From assembly GCF_018873765.1 (NCBI RefSeq), contig NC_057918.1, positions 12,346,862-12,410,861 of the forward strand: a stretch of DNA of 64,000 nucleotides. The letters run 5' to 3'. The position numbers were made by a program, and so were the translations under genes. This document shows positions 1 through 11,908 of this stretch, piece by piece; position 1 is the first letter of the stretch; each line of letters starts with the position of its first letter. The notes below the pieces were generated by a model that was given only the letters and a program-made list of their open reading frames with translations, made no database searches and was not told the DNA's origin. The DNA comes from Telopea speciosissima. Its lineage: Eukaryota; Streptophyta; Magnoliopsida; Proteales; Proteaceae.

Positions 1-729
1 GGGTGGGTTAGAATTAGATTCTTTTTTTTCTTTTTTAAAATTCTTTTAATTTTTATTTAAATTTTGAATAAATTATAAAACTGTCAAATTAAATTGTGCA
101 GCTCTTGATTTACTCCCAAAATATTCTCAAGGATAGATATTTTCGACCCAAGTTGTCTAATTCTTGAATTATTCACAATCATGACCTCTAAACAAACACA
201 ATTTTTTTTCCTGAAAATTCATCGACTGTGTTTGATATGTATTCTAGGTCAATTTCACATTTTCAAACAATAAACTCAACTATTTTTATCATTCGAGAAT
301 ATGAAATCGACTCAGAATACATACCAAACGTAGCCATCAACTCATCATCCATAAGACCACAAATTTGACATCATATTATCATATAAGTCTCTTTTTTTTT
401 TATTTATTTTTTATGGTAAACTATCATTTTAGCCTTATAGTGTTAGGTTTTTCCACTTCCCTTCCCCAAGACCTAAGTTTAGCTAGTGTTTGGATAATTG
501 GATCTTTCCTATTTGTTTGGTAGCTGGGGGTTCAATTACCAGTCCATATCCCCATCGGCAGCCGCCTCGTCTCAAGTAATGAGTAAGCCGAGATGATCTA
601 CCTACTCTCATCAATTTAATTTCTCATTATGATACTAATTATCTTCTCAAGACCTAATTTCTGGCATTAAAACTGCCGGAAACCACTCTGGTAGCCCATC
701 GTTTCATGTGATTAAAAGTACAGAAGCAT
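1..729. other. Non-coding AT-rich stretch
   Basis: No gene is recognisable. The stretch is AT-rich with poly-T runs and no reading frame that resembles a protein family. It contains one foldback element, listed separately. The remainder shows nothing I can name. Confidence 0.6.
228..330. repeat. Short foldback MITE, GTTTGRTATGYATT family
   Basis: Two arms of about 36 bases face each other. The left arm reads GTTTGATATGTATTCTAGGTC and the right arm, read on the other strand, gives GTTTGGTATGTATTCTGAGTC. They are separated by about 30 AT-rich bases. A lone left arm of the same family occurs near 57105-57150, and a related foldback lies at 61381-61463. No target duplication could be fixed. The class is inferred from structure only. 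Confidence 0.6.
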
Positions 730-738
730 TTTATTTAT

Positions 739-2324
739 GAGATAAATATGCATACCCCCCCTAAGTGGATCAAAAAGGACAGATGCACCCCTAATTGTCT
801 GACAATTTCACCTAGAGCCTTCAAAATTCCAGTATACATCTCTAATTCACAAGATAAGGCCATTTTGGTCCATTCATTTAAATTCAAATGAAAACTATTA
901 ACTGGACGATTGTGAAAGGACAATTATACCCTTTAATAAAAACAAAAAATTGAAACAAGAAAAACGAATTTTTAAAATACCCAAAATACCCTCCCTCATT
1001 GCCCTTTCATCTTTTCATCTTTTCGCTCTCACTTTCCGTTTCACGATCGAGACGCTGTAACCTAACTGGAGCTCAGCCAGTGGCGTCCCCCCCTCTCTTT
1101 CATCTTGTCTCTTCACCCTTCAAGGACATTCCCATATCCCTAAACTGTACTTGGAGGTTTGGAGTTCGATCTCTGTAACGATAAAATTGGTGGAGGTTTG
1201 GACATCGCCGGCTCTGCTACTTGCCGGAGACGAAGAACAGAGACATTCCTATATCTCTTCCTTTTTGGATATTGATTTCGATTGTTGTGGCTCCGACAGA
1301 AAAGTCCTTTCCGCTTCATCTTCCTTTTCGGATATTGATTTCGATTGTCCTCCAAAAGAACAACTGCATCGATGCCCTAAGAATCCAGACAAAAGGTTGA
1401 ACACAAGAAAGATAAAGACGAAGAGTGGAAGTGCTAGAGTTCTTATAGATTGATTTTAATTAGTTTTTATTTGAATCTAGAGTGAGTTAATTTCCCTTTT
1501 CAGAATTCAGATTATTGGCCCCAAAGATGGAATGATGGAATTTGTATCATATTGTTCTTTCTTTCCGAAATTCCATTTCCGGCAGGTCTGCTCAACATAT
1601 GGACCTCCGGTCTCCTTCCTTTTAAACTGTATATTACTTTTCTTTGTTTGTTTATTTATTTAGTTGAATCTGTTTTTATTTGGTGATTGAAAGAAGACAT
1701 CTATCGATTGTTCGTCTATTGATTGATGAAGTGATCACAGATTTCGAAAGGGGTTGGATTTTGGAATTGAATTCCCAAGCCCAAAAAGAATATAAATTTC
1801 TTTTTTCAGAAATTTTGAAAATTCCTGAACAGATGTGATTTGATGATCAGTGACAGGGCTAGGGCTAAGGATACTATGAGGTTAGTACTTTCAAGCACAA
1901 GAATAGAATCACCACTCACCCTAAGGGTGAAGAGAGAAGATGAAAGAGAGGGGGGGGTGGGGGGGAGGCCATGGCTGAGCTCCAGTTAGGTTACAGCGTC
2001 TCGATCGTGAAAGGGAAAGTGAGAGAGAAAAGATGAAAAGATGAAAGGAAAATAAGGGAGGGTATTTTGGGTATTTTAGGTATTTTACAAATTCATTTTT
2101 CTTGTTTCATTTTCTTTTTTTATTAAAGGGTATAATTGTCCTTTCACTGTCGTCCAGTTAGTAGTTTCCGTTTGAATTCAACGGAATGGACCATGTCCAA
2201 AATGGCTTTGTCATGTGAATTAAGGATGTATACTGGAATTTCGAGGGGTCCAAGTGGAATTGTCAGACAATTAGGGGTGCATCTGTGCTTTTTGGTCCAC
2301 TTAGGGGGTATGCGTATTTATCCC
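739..2324. mobile_element. Mutator-like element (non-autonomous MULE)
   Basis: A 1,586-bp element bounded by long terminal inverted repeats, about 739-1121 on the left and 1922-2324 on the right. The right end read on the other strand begins GGGATAAATACGCATACCCC and the left begins GAGATAAATATGCATACCCC. The direct repeat TTTATTTAT flanks it exactly (730-738 and 2325-2333). A 9-bp target duplication with long inverted repeats is the hallmark of Mutator-like elements. No transposase can be seen. The ~800-bp interior has a 100-codon open frame on + (1151-1453) without any ATG, holding a duplicated Asp-Ile-Asp-Phe-Asp-Cys stretch. That frame could be captured host sequence (Pack-MULE) or chance. 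The arms are still well matched, so the insertion is not very old. Confidence 0.88.
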
Positions 2325-2531
2325 TTTATTTATTGAATTCCTAAGTAGGGCTAATTTCGTATAATATGAAATTTCTAACACGTGGTCACCATAGGATAAT
2401 ATCCTTATAGTGTAGAATATCCAATAGATACGTAACCGTTGTTCTGTATTCATAATCTTGGATATCTAATTAAATAAAAATATATAAGTAATATAATAAA
2501 CTTACAAAATTTAAAATATTTGATTGGGAAA

Positions 2532-2683
2532 AAGATCTCTACTTCGTGGTGTTTCCTATGCCCTCTCACAGGGCACTGTGAGATGACGTCTTTGCCCCCT
2601 AAGTAGATATCCAGATGTGTTCACCCATTGGCCCAGATGCTTGTGTAGAGAGTAGAGATCATGCGACCAAGTAGAGATCTCTT
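2532..2683. repeat. Small foldback element (B group)
   Basis: The ends are inverted copies of each other: AGATCTCTACTTCGTGG on the left and, read on the other strand, AGATCTCTACTTGGTCG on the right. The middle is unrelated sequence. The phrase CGACCAAGTAG at the right end recurs in the foldback at 32351-32480. No coding capacity is seen and the flanks give no clear target duplication. Confidence 0.5.
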
Positions 2684-2923
2684 ATCTTATTTGAATACTC
2701 TTAAAATATTGTTACTTATCTTTGAAGTGAATATTAAAACCTTACATACTATTTGTTGAAAGATGATCGGATTAGATGCTAGTCTGGTGTCCAACTCAAT
2801 TCTTATTCATATATACTCTAGTGAAGGCATATTAGTCTACTTAGATGTCACTATATTCTTAGGGAGAGGCTTCTCTGAGCTTGCGGCAAAGGGTAATGCA
2901 AAAAATGAGGGACATCATTTCAT

Positions 2924-2956
<33 letters not shown>

Positions 2957-3150
2957 CTACTTTGATTTAAGTTTCCCTTGGAAACAATATTAAGATCGAA
3001 GTTTCAATGACACCGAGTCATCGCACAGATAAAGATTCTAATCAAGAGATCGAGTCTGGTAGATTGTGGATCAAGGAAGGTGTTAACACCTCAGTTCATC
3101 CCTTTAAACTGAACATCATATTTCTTTAGTATTTTCATCATTAAATTATA

Positions 3151-3285
3151 GGGGCGCCGTTCTTTCTGCCGCAGCGCAGCCTGCGCCCGGCACATGGGGG
3201 TGGGCGCAATGACTACCTTGCTCCCCTGCACAGACTGCCCATGTGCCTGGGTGCAGGCTGCACTGCGGCATAGAGAACATTCTCC
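3151..3285. repeat. GC-rich foldback element with 10-bp direct repeats
   Basis: A GC-rich island in AT-rich DNA. The arms carry GCCGCAGCGCAGCCTGCGCC on the left and GCCGCAGTGCAGCCTGCACC on the right (other strand), so the whole unit folds on itself. The direct repeat TTAAATTATA stands at both edges (3141-3150 and 3286-3295), which indicates insertion. The core phrase GCAATGACTACCTTGCTCCC resembles the core of the elements at 50951 and 60578. There is no poly-A tail and no reading frame of note. Confidence 0.65.
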
Positions 3286-4310
3286 TTAAATTATAATATA
3301 TCTTGCTTTTAAGGAAAGTGTTAAACAAGAAAAAAAAAAAGAAAAGAGATAAGAAACAAATTTCTATCCAATTACACTATAATACAAAAGTTAGAGAATA
3401 TAATCATACAAAAAGTACCCTAAACTACTGTTTGTTAATTAGTAACAAATCATAAAATAACATGAAGAAAAAAAAAATTTTAATTCATGCATAATGAAAA
3501 AAACCCTAAATTCTTATAATGCATGTATGCATAAATATTCAAATAAAATTGAGATAAAATCTATAAAAAAAAATAAGAATGATGGACGAATCATAAGGTC
3601 AATATCAAACACTTAAAAACCAATCTCTCTATCAATACTGGACTAAAATATTTGAGAAATTCACATAAAACAAAACCTAACATAAAGAACACAAAACCTG
3701 AAAAAACAATACATATATATAAACAATCAAAAAAAATAAAAATAAATAGTAAAATCATCAGAAATTAAACTCATGGATTTCCGGCATATCATCATTGTTC
3801 TATTAGGGACAATAATGATAAATCAATAGTAACAATGGAAGTTCTCTCAGTATAGCAAACCAAATTCAATTAAACCAAAGCCAAAAGAAAGAAGACTTAG
3901 TGAGGAAGAAAAGTCTAGAAGAGAGAGAAGTAAGCTATGGGGCAAGCTAAGCTCAAGCGTGAGAGAGCTCAAGTCTTTACAACTACGAAAGGTCTCTATC
4001 TGCAAACTTCTAATTAAAGTCTCTTTGCTCTCTCTTAATAGGTTTCTCTTAACGTGTGATGCACCCTATTATTATAATATTGGATGTTGCCAACGATTGT
4101 GGTGACATCCTTAATCTAAGATATTCCTCAAGATTCCTAAGGTCTTAAGAGAGATAAGGCGGTTATGGCTCATTAATGACAAAAATGATGGTAGGCTCAT
4201 ATTTGAAAAATCCTTATCTTGTAATTGACCAAAATTCAATTGGTTGTTTTTATCAAGTCCCTTTGGGACTAGTAAGTCTTAAGTGTCGTCGTAGGCTGGT
4301 TATTGAATCG

Positions 4311-4472
4311 GTGAGGGATAAAAATCCGCAGCAGTACCGTCAGGTGTGCAGTGCACATCTTGCGGCACAGTAGAGGCCATGTGTGTCATATGTGCAATGT
4401 GACCTCTGTAGTGCCGCAAGATGTACACCGCACATCTGCTAGTATTGCAAAAGATCCTGATCCGTATGCGAG
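4311..4472. repeat. Foldback element with 6-bp direct repeats
   Basis: Arms of about 40 bases pair across a short centre: CACATCTTGCGGCAC on the left is inverted as GTGCCGCAAGATGT on the right. GAATCG flanks both edges (4305-4310 and 4473-4478). The outer parts (GATCCTGATCC) loosely recall the ends of the elements at 50951 and 60578. Two overlapping open frames across it are palindrome artefacts. Confidence 0.55.
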
Positions 4473-4939
4473 GAATCGTAAGACTAAAGCCTATCCAAAC
4501 AATGGAAATTATGAATTCAAGAGTCCAAGTTTCTACAACTACCTATAAATTGAAGTCGAAAGGGAATCTTCCGATGTGCAATATTCTTCAATGTAAACAA
4601 TTGGTCTGTTGACCTCTCGACCACATCGATAGATTCTCTTTTTATTTCGGCCCAAGCCAATTATTTCTGCTGGCTTGGGCTGACTTTAGGGTTTATGCTA
4701 AAGTGCTAAACGGAGTATTTTAAAATGGGATGAAAAGGAAGAATCATTTTGATCGAACGAACAATGGGACCCAAAAGACAATAAATAAATAAATATAATC
4801 TTTGTGAAATAATTGTAAAATTAATCAAGGCCTTATCAAACCATTTTTAATACTTGAAATTAAATCATCATAAAATTATAAAACTAAACCGAATTCAAGG
4901 TAATAATTGCTATGGTCAAACCCGCAAGGGCATCTAAGC

Positions 4940-5110
4940 ATGGTTTTAGTGCACGTTGTCGGAACTCAATCAATCTAGAAATCGATATGGGAGATTGGTA
5001 TTGACCGTATCAAATAAATTTGCTCATGATTACGATATTGGCACGGTATTGATCAGTCACTTAAAAAACCAGTATATATATATCATCCGATACAATACCA
5101 ATACCTTAAA
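4940..5110. repeat. Degenerate GATAC/TATCGG-rich repeat
   Basis: Contains recurring GATAC, GATATTGG and GGTATTGA words. The same word set is found at 55010-55400, 55890-56090, 53930-53990 and 59510-59600. No ends or target duplication can be defined. It is probably a decayed dispersed repeat. Confidence 0.35.
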
Positions 5111-5248
5111 CCATACTTCTAAGGTCATTTTAGGGCATTTTCTTTTAAGTTCCTCATAAAGATTCATGATATTACTAGGGTCAAGGGACTTCCAATGCTA
5201 TAAATATAGGTTTCCGCAATGTCTCGAAATTATCTATTCATAATTATT

Positions 5249-6487
5249 TTTTTTCGCTAAAGGTCAGCAAAATTGTATTAAAAAAGAAACGAAATATGTA
5301 CAAGGAATGGCTGAAAAGGAACTAAGAGTTACCAGCAATCCAAGGGATTCTGGCAAACATACAAGCTAGAAGATTATTGAAGTCTATAGTTTGGCCGCCC
5401 AAGAGCTTCCCAGTTAACAGCATTTGTAATTAGGCTAGGAGCTGTGTTCCAAGAAGTTGTAGTTTTCCTCTTAGCTGCCAAGTTTGCAAGCGCATTAGCT
5501 GGAGATTTCGCCTCTCTGTAGCAGTGAGTGACTCGCCATTGAATGGAATCCAAGAACGGCTTTGCTACCCACCATTCTTGCATGAGATACCAGGGATAGT
5601 TGCCAGTGAGAATGGTCGCAACTGCTGCCTGAGAGTCACTTTCAATCCAAAGCTTCTCTGGCATCAAAGTGCAGGCGAGCCTCATGCCTGTAAGGAAGGC
5701 GCCCAATTCAGCCCTGTAGTTTGAACCCGTCCCAAGGTATGCTGCGAAGCAATGAATTACAGCTCCATTATGGTTCCTAAAAATGCCACCTGCTCCAAAT
5801 GAGCCTGGGTTTCCTAAAGAGGACCCGTCAATATTCAATTTCCACCAGCCTATGGGGGGGTGTTTCCATTTAACTTCAAAATTGGTCCTATGCTGGGCCT
5901 TAGCAATCACAACATTCAGGGCTTGCGCCAAGGTGAGGTCCTGGACTGAGCATACCAAGGCTCCTTTATTTTTTGTGCAATCCGACATCTCAGCGAAGCA
6001 AGCTTTAACTACCTGAGAGGGAGTTCTCTGCCGATTCTCAAAACGCCTTTTGTTTCTCTCCCACCATATTTGCTTGCAGCCAATAATGAGCAAAACTCGC
6101 CATGCTTGCGGTAATGGGACCACCTTTATTTTCTTGCGCCACCATGAGAAGAGCCTTTCAATGGAAGGGAACCCGCTCCAAGTTAGGTTGAAACTGTACA
6201 TAATCTTCCTCCACAACTGAATTGAAAAGCCACATTCTAAGAAAATATGATGACTTGAATCACAGGCTGCATAACAAATATCACAACGAGAGGCTAAGGG
6301 AACAGCTTTGCATCTCACTTTGTGGTCCGTTGGGAGTGCATCATGCATTAAATGCCAACCAAAGATAGAGGTTCTAGGGAGGAGATCTCGATCCCAAACC
6401 GTTAAGGCCCAGCCTGGTGCTGCTGTTTTGTTTCTAATGGCTTCCCAGACAGATTTAACAGAAAAAAAAAACTTGTGCTAGTATGAG
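5249..6487 (-). mobile_element. 5'-truncated LINE, zinc-knuckle plus RNase H end of ORF2
   Basis: Read on the minus strand, an open frame runs from the truncation point near 6478 to a stop at 5374. It encodes the reverse-transcriptase-associated zinc-binding module (Trp-Asp-Arg-Asp, Gly-Trp-His-Leu, Cys-Asp-Ile-Cys then His-His, Glu-Cys) followed by an RNase H domain. The RNase H acidic residues are visible: Asp in NIDGSS, Glu in YRAELGA, Asp in IESDSQAA. The usual fourth Asp is Asn here (ALANLA). The frame has no genuine start codon, because upstream codons stay open to the truncation. A short A-run at the 3' end (5249-5254 on the other strand) and the 15-bp direct repeat CTATTCATAATTATT (5234-5248 and 6488-6502) prove target-primed insertion. 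The uninterrupted frame suggests a fairly young copy. Confidence 0.93.
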
Positions 6488-6903
6488 CTATTCATAATTA
6501 TTGCCTAGCACGCCATTGAATGAATACTAGTGGACTCAAAGATACTTTTTCCCATATTCTTATTTGACTTAAATGGGCCAAATCCAACTACCAAAGTGGA
6601 CAAGATCCAAACTGTTGACAGCCCTATTCTAACACCTATGTGGACCTATCCATGAGGAATGTACCTCATTGGACTAATTAGGGCATTCTATGGATGGTGA
6701 CGGTTAAATGTTAATGGTAGCTAAACTCTTTCATTTAAGTTTCTTCCACAAACGATACATCCTGGATGAGGTAGTTGCTACTTGTGTCCAAAATTTAAAG
6801 TGGGTTGGAAAATCTATGCCTATTTGTAAGGGCTAAGGAGTCATCGATAACTCTACGAAAGAGACAATGCACATGGCGCACCAAATTTCTAGTGACCAAA
6901 TAT

Positions 6904-7051
6904 CACCTCAAGTACAGTACACCTCAAGTGCACTAAAAAGGTACATCTGACGGTGCATTTTACAGTGATTTTGTTTAAAACACTCTTCAAGTGCATGTGC
7001 ACCGTCAGATGTACCTTTTGGGTGCACTTGAGGTTGTACTATACTTGATGG
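6904..7051. repeat. Long-arm foldback MITE
   Basis: Two arms of about 54 bases match almost perfectly when folded: ACCTCAAGTGCAC and GGTACATCTGACGGTGCA on the left, with their inverted copies on the right, around a centre of about 40 bases. No coding capacity. No exact target duplication was found. The transcript would form a long hairpin. Confidence 0.7.
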
Positions 7052-7224
7052 GATAAAGGTCTGTATATTCGCCATTTCATGATCCTAAGTCAATTAACCT
7101 TTTGGGATTGGTGTGTGATATCACTATCAAAAAAGTCAGGGCATAGTATGTCTTTTTTGCTAAGAACAGGACATAGATGCACTCTTAACAAGGTATGGAT
7201 TTGGATTTATGTCAAATTCATTAG

Positions 7225-7294
7225 GCGATGTACATTATGACCCTCCCCAGACCTCACAGTGGCGGGAACCTCGGGCACTTTGTACATTTTTTTT
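7225..7294 (+). mobile_element. 3' end of an Au-type SINE
   Basis: The sequence from TACATTATGACCCTCCCC through CAGTGGCGGGAACCTCG to a terminal T-run matches what I know of the conserved 3' module of plant Au SINEs, which end in GTAC followed by T residues. The tRNA-derived 5' half is absent, so this is a truncated fossil copy. Confidence 0.6.
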
Positions 7295-7299
7295 CCATT

Positions 7300-9700
7300 A
7301 GGAAAATGAATTGGATCTAATCATATATCAAAATTACATGCTTTTTCATTCACAAACCCTAATACAAAATGTTTCCATCATGTTCTGCAAAGAAAATTTT
7401 ACCTACATAGCCTTGAATATTTGGAATGTCACAATTTTTTTTTCTTTGCGTTCGTGGTAGATTAATTAGAGATCAAGATTTATGAACATGTTGTCTACAG
7501 TAGTATATTTTCATCTAGTAAGAACGCAGTTGAATTTTCTATGTTACTTAATGAAATTATTTGAAAAATGATACAGAAGTCTACTCAAAATACAAGAAAA
7601 AACATAATATATGATAGACCATATGATTGAATTGGGACTAACAAATTTGCCACAATCCAAAGGGTAATCTACCCATTGAATGGATAAGTCAGAAAAATCA
7701 TCCAAACCCTTTACATGGCGCGCCCAAATAATCCAACTTAAACGTAACTTTACCACTAGTAAAGAACCATGATGTTTTAATTATATTAAGATCCAAGCAT
7801 AACTAAATATGATGAGGAATCGAATGCAACTTAGATTTCGCTCCATTTCAATTCTTTTGTTCCATGTTATCTATTTGTTCAAAAAAATTGACTTACAAAA
7901 TTTTACTTGTATAAATGTTTTCAAATGCTTGTTTTTTTAATGGAAATAAATATTGAAAAACTTTTCATCATGTAAAATTTTACATTTACGAAGTAAAATT
8001 TACTGTGTAAAATTTTTTATAAAATTTTATGTCGAATCAAACGAAGCCGTAGTAATTATATTTGGATAAAAACTTTGTCATGATGATAATGTGATTCCCC
8101 TCTTACATGCATTTTTTTTTTTTTTTTTTTACTCCTCACATTTTCTATTTAATCTCTCTCTCTCTTTCTCTACTTTGAATATATGGATCCCATGTAAATG
8201 ATATTTTCTTTATGGATTCCCTCCCTTATATTTGATAAAACAAATTTAAAGAGCCACATCCTGCCTTTTTCAGGACAAAGTCCATGATTTGATTGTAAGA
8301 TATTTGCTAGAAGTTTTACCCGACAATAAAAAAAGATATTTGATACAAGTACTGTGAAAAATCTAAACAAGAACCCAAGATAGATTTTTTTTGGGTCCAA
8401 AAGATAATTATTCAAAAACGGCAAGGAGAAATTCCTGGCAGAGACTTAAAGGAGGAAATTTACAAAGAAAGTTAGTGATTGTATCCATCAGACACGAGAG
8501 ATTCCGAGCCATACCAGATGAAATAAACTCATCATCTTTTAGTTTTTTTTTTTTCTTTCTTTTGCTGTCTTTTTGTCCTCTTTTTAAATCCTGCCTGGGA
8601 GGTGGTAGCTGGTGAAGGATGTTTGGGTTGAAGAGTCAAGAGTCAAGACTGATCAAGACAAGCAAAACATACGAGATTTTGAGCTCAAGACTTATTTCTC
8701 ATTGTAATGTCTCTAATACGGTTTTGTCCGAAAGAGTGCGCGATGATGGCCCATTGGTTTTGAGAGAGAGAGACCATTGATTTGGGAGTTGGGGCGGTTT
8801 TCTGTCTCATGGCAGAGGAAACTTTTTGGTTAATTTTCTTCAGTATTTCTTTTTCCCAACTGCTGGAATAATGGATAAGGACATCTATCGATCACTCTGT
8901 AGTTCTAAACCATAACTATAGTAAAAGGCGTATCTGGTGCACGAGATTTCTGCCACTTCGAGAGGTCTAGAAAATATCATAATATGTTTTTAAGCAACAT
9001 TAAACATACATTGTTTTAGAATATGGGGATAGAATTGATCCTCACATCTGAAAACTCACTGATTCTAGGGTTTCTTAGCATGAGTCTTAGAATTGGCTTA
9101 TATATTTTATTTGACAATTATTTTTTCATATCTTGGAAATCCAAGAAACAATTTATAATCTCTTCAATCATTTGCAGAAGCTGATCAAGTATTGTGCCAT
9201 GAACTTCATATGTGCTGAGAAAAGTTAAATATTATATTTTCACTGTGATGATCTACATGTTCAACTCCCCTAGTTAGGGATTCTTTATAGTGATATAAAG
9301 CCGCCTTAAACATATTTTGTTCATGAATGCTTCTAACAACGTGTCACTCGTTCACCTTTATTCCTACTTTTCATCTTTTGATTGATTGATGCTAAACCTA
9401 AATCTTTCGGTTGACACAAAAGCCTTCATGCATGTACCATCTCAGCATTATTGGAGAGCATTCAAAATTTGATTTCTCTCTCCATGTTCAATTCTTGTAA
9501 ATTCTCACATGTTTGACAAAATCTGTGAGCCCAAATCTTTCCCATTAAGAGCTAGGGTGGATAGTTTGGAGAGACATGGTGAGTTGGCGAGTAAAGAAAG
9601 CTTCTTGACGAGTGTAACCCTTCTCCTTCTCCTCCTTGTAATCCGGGATGCAAATTGGGTAGGTTGGGTATGCTAGTGGTATACTGTATGGTAGTACTCT
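7300..9700. other. Non-coding repeat-rich stretch
   Basis: No gene is recognisable. The stretch holds long AT-rich tracts, a T-run near 8110-8130, a (CT)n tract near 8155 and a palindromic TAAAATTTTAC-rich patch near 7965-8030. The open frames here are short, lack family resemblance and are mostly low-complexity. Confidence 0.5.
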
Positions 9701-9779
9701 ATGTGTCTATCTCTCTCTTTCTCCCTTTGAAGGATAAGAGAGTCATTTCAAAGGGTGGAAGAAAGAGAGATAGACACAT
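9701..9779. repeat. Near-perfect short hairpin
   Basis: Starting at ATGTGTCTATCTCTCTC and ending at GAGAGATAGACACAT, the two sides pair over about 30 bases with a small bulge. They enclose a loop of about 15 bases. It is followed directly by an (ATC)n microsatellite. It could be a tiny MITE or a hairpin-RNA locus. Sequence alone cannot decide. Confidence 0.6.
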
Positions 9780-11175
9780 CATCATCATCATCATCATCAT
9801 CAAGCTTGTCCTGATTAACCCATTTAAGAATGAGAAGTCATATGTCACAAAAGGGAAATTAACAACGGCTAAGTGCTTCCAAGGCCCATACTGAACTTTT
9901 AATTCGTAGGCCCAAGGGTTAGATAGATGTACTCTTTGGAAAATCTTAGGCCCAAGGATTTGTCTACTTATTCTTTTTCCAGCCCTTAAACTTTTGAAGG
10001 GTCTGGATAATGGGCTTGGGGTGCATACAGGGCATGATCAGCTTGCTCCTTACTTTTATAGTATTGCATTAAATTTTGGAAGAGGGTTCGCAAGCGGCAT
10101 AGGGAGGTGCATCAATCAGGTGCAACGAAATGATATCATATATAGGAGGACAATAAAGTCATTTTCTTTAAGAAGAAGAGAGATAAAACACAAAGAGTGC
10201 TAATGTACTATCTTGCCCCGACAGCTTAGAGAACTTTCTCCCTTAAATTTAAATCAAAAAATAGGGGGAAAAAAAAAACTTACACTTAGTTGGGACTAAA
10301 TAATTTGCGACGCGAGGCGGAGGATCTCATCTCATCTCATCCGCGTCTCCAAGGCTATAATGGGTTTCTCATTTATCAATAATCAATTTTAATTGGGTGA
10401 TTTTAATCATTCATGTTAGATGGATAACTACCCAAACCATGGTGAACTGTTATGTCATTAAGTTTCTAATTTACCACATGAATAGATGATATGTCCATTC
10501 TGACCATTGGATAGAAAGGAAATGATCTAGATTAGCCACATGTCGAATTTAAGAGTTGAATTAATCAAATACCCACTTTTGTATTGACACACATCCTATG
10601 TATGTCAATTCACGTGTACCAATATGCTAGACATTATTGTATTCTTTCCCAACTCTGAGTAGACCTAGATGGTTTAGATTAAAAATTTTAATGAAATCGT
10701 TTGGTTCATATTAGTTTTCTCTGTCAATGGGTCAATGGGTCTGTAAATAAATCATCACCCATTAGGGTGTTTCCTAGTCTGAACGGAGATGGGAACGCAG
10801 CAGAAAGATCTCGTACGGGTCTGGTTACTAGCTTTACGAACTCGAACGATCTCCTTCACGATTTTCGAATATCTTGAGAGATTTCTCCACGAAGAATAAC
10901 TTCACACCACAAATCCTTGGGAAGAGATGGAATCCCAAGAACACATAATTACTTGGAGAGTAGGGAGAGAGACAAATGTTGGTTGCCAATATTATGCAGG
11001 GACTTAGGGTTAGAACATCTATTTATAGCAAAATCCTAAGCCCCCCCCTTAATTTACAGTCTTTCACTCAAACAATAAACGACTCCCTCCCCTTGCTCGT
11101 GGGTTGGGTCAGACCGCTCCTCATGGGCTCCATGAATCGGGTACAAGACCCGGATCCGATTAATAGGGTCAATGG
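9780..11175. other. Non-coding stretch with an LTR-like segment near 10790-11100
   Basis: No host gene is seen. Around 10790-11100 the minus strand carries a TATA-like TATAAATAG (near 11020) within sequence whose style fits a retrotransposon LTR, but no partner copy or target duplication was found. The LTR call is therefore weak. The rest is unassigned. Confidence 0.35.
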
Positions 11176-11908
11176 TGTCACGCCCTGATTCCTATACCAT
11201 TGGAATCCGTGACTAGAGCGTACAAATACGCTCCACACATCCACCAGGATCACTGATGCAGTATTTAAGCTAACTCACCCACACCACACGCGTTAATTTA
11301 AACGACTAGATGAAATATAAATAATCATAATCAGAGTAGTGATGACTATGTGATAACATAGATATATTGACTGTGACAGTTTATCCAAAGTTATCATTTC
11401 ACCACATCAAGATGTCAACAGTTATAGATCATTCCCATCGGGACTTATGTATTACATAATATTTCGATAACACCTCACTCATGACATGAGTCAAAATAAT
11501 AAGGTAGCAAGGTATCAATGTAGCAAAACATAAAGTATAAAAATGCGGCCCACGACCCAAGCTACTACTCCCCATGGTAGTGAGCCTCGCAGTAGCAGTC
11601 CGATCCATGCTCCCCAACCTTGGGAGCACACCAGCCATCGCTAATGCCCTCAGGGACATCATACGTTGAGCCGACCAGCTCCACCATACCTGCACCATCA
11701 TCTAAAAAGAGGTTTCCACGAGGAATGAGCTCCACTGAGCCCAATGAGCAAATCGAATCATGCAAATGGCTACAATATTCATAAATGCAATCACAAGCGT
11801 GTAAATCAAACATGATAAACGAATCCCACAGTGTCCCATACCACCAGGACAATTCGTACATCAGGTCTGATTTACAGTAATGCCACATGAATTCAATTTT
11901 TATTATTA

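Noticed and set aside
1151-1453. 100-codon frame as a gene
   Set aside because: It opens with TTG, has no ATG in frame, and lies within a transposable element.
3146-3328. Cys/His-rich 60-residue frame
   Set aside because: It is the translation of a GC-rich foldback; residue pattern comes from the palindrome.
5374-6348. 324-residue open frame as a host RNase H gene
   Set aside because: The frame continues upstream without a start, carries the LINE zinc module, and lies between a LINE-type tail and a 15-bp target duplication.
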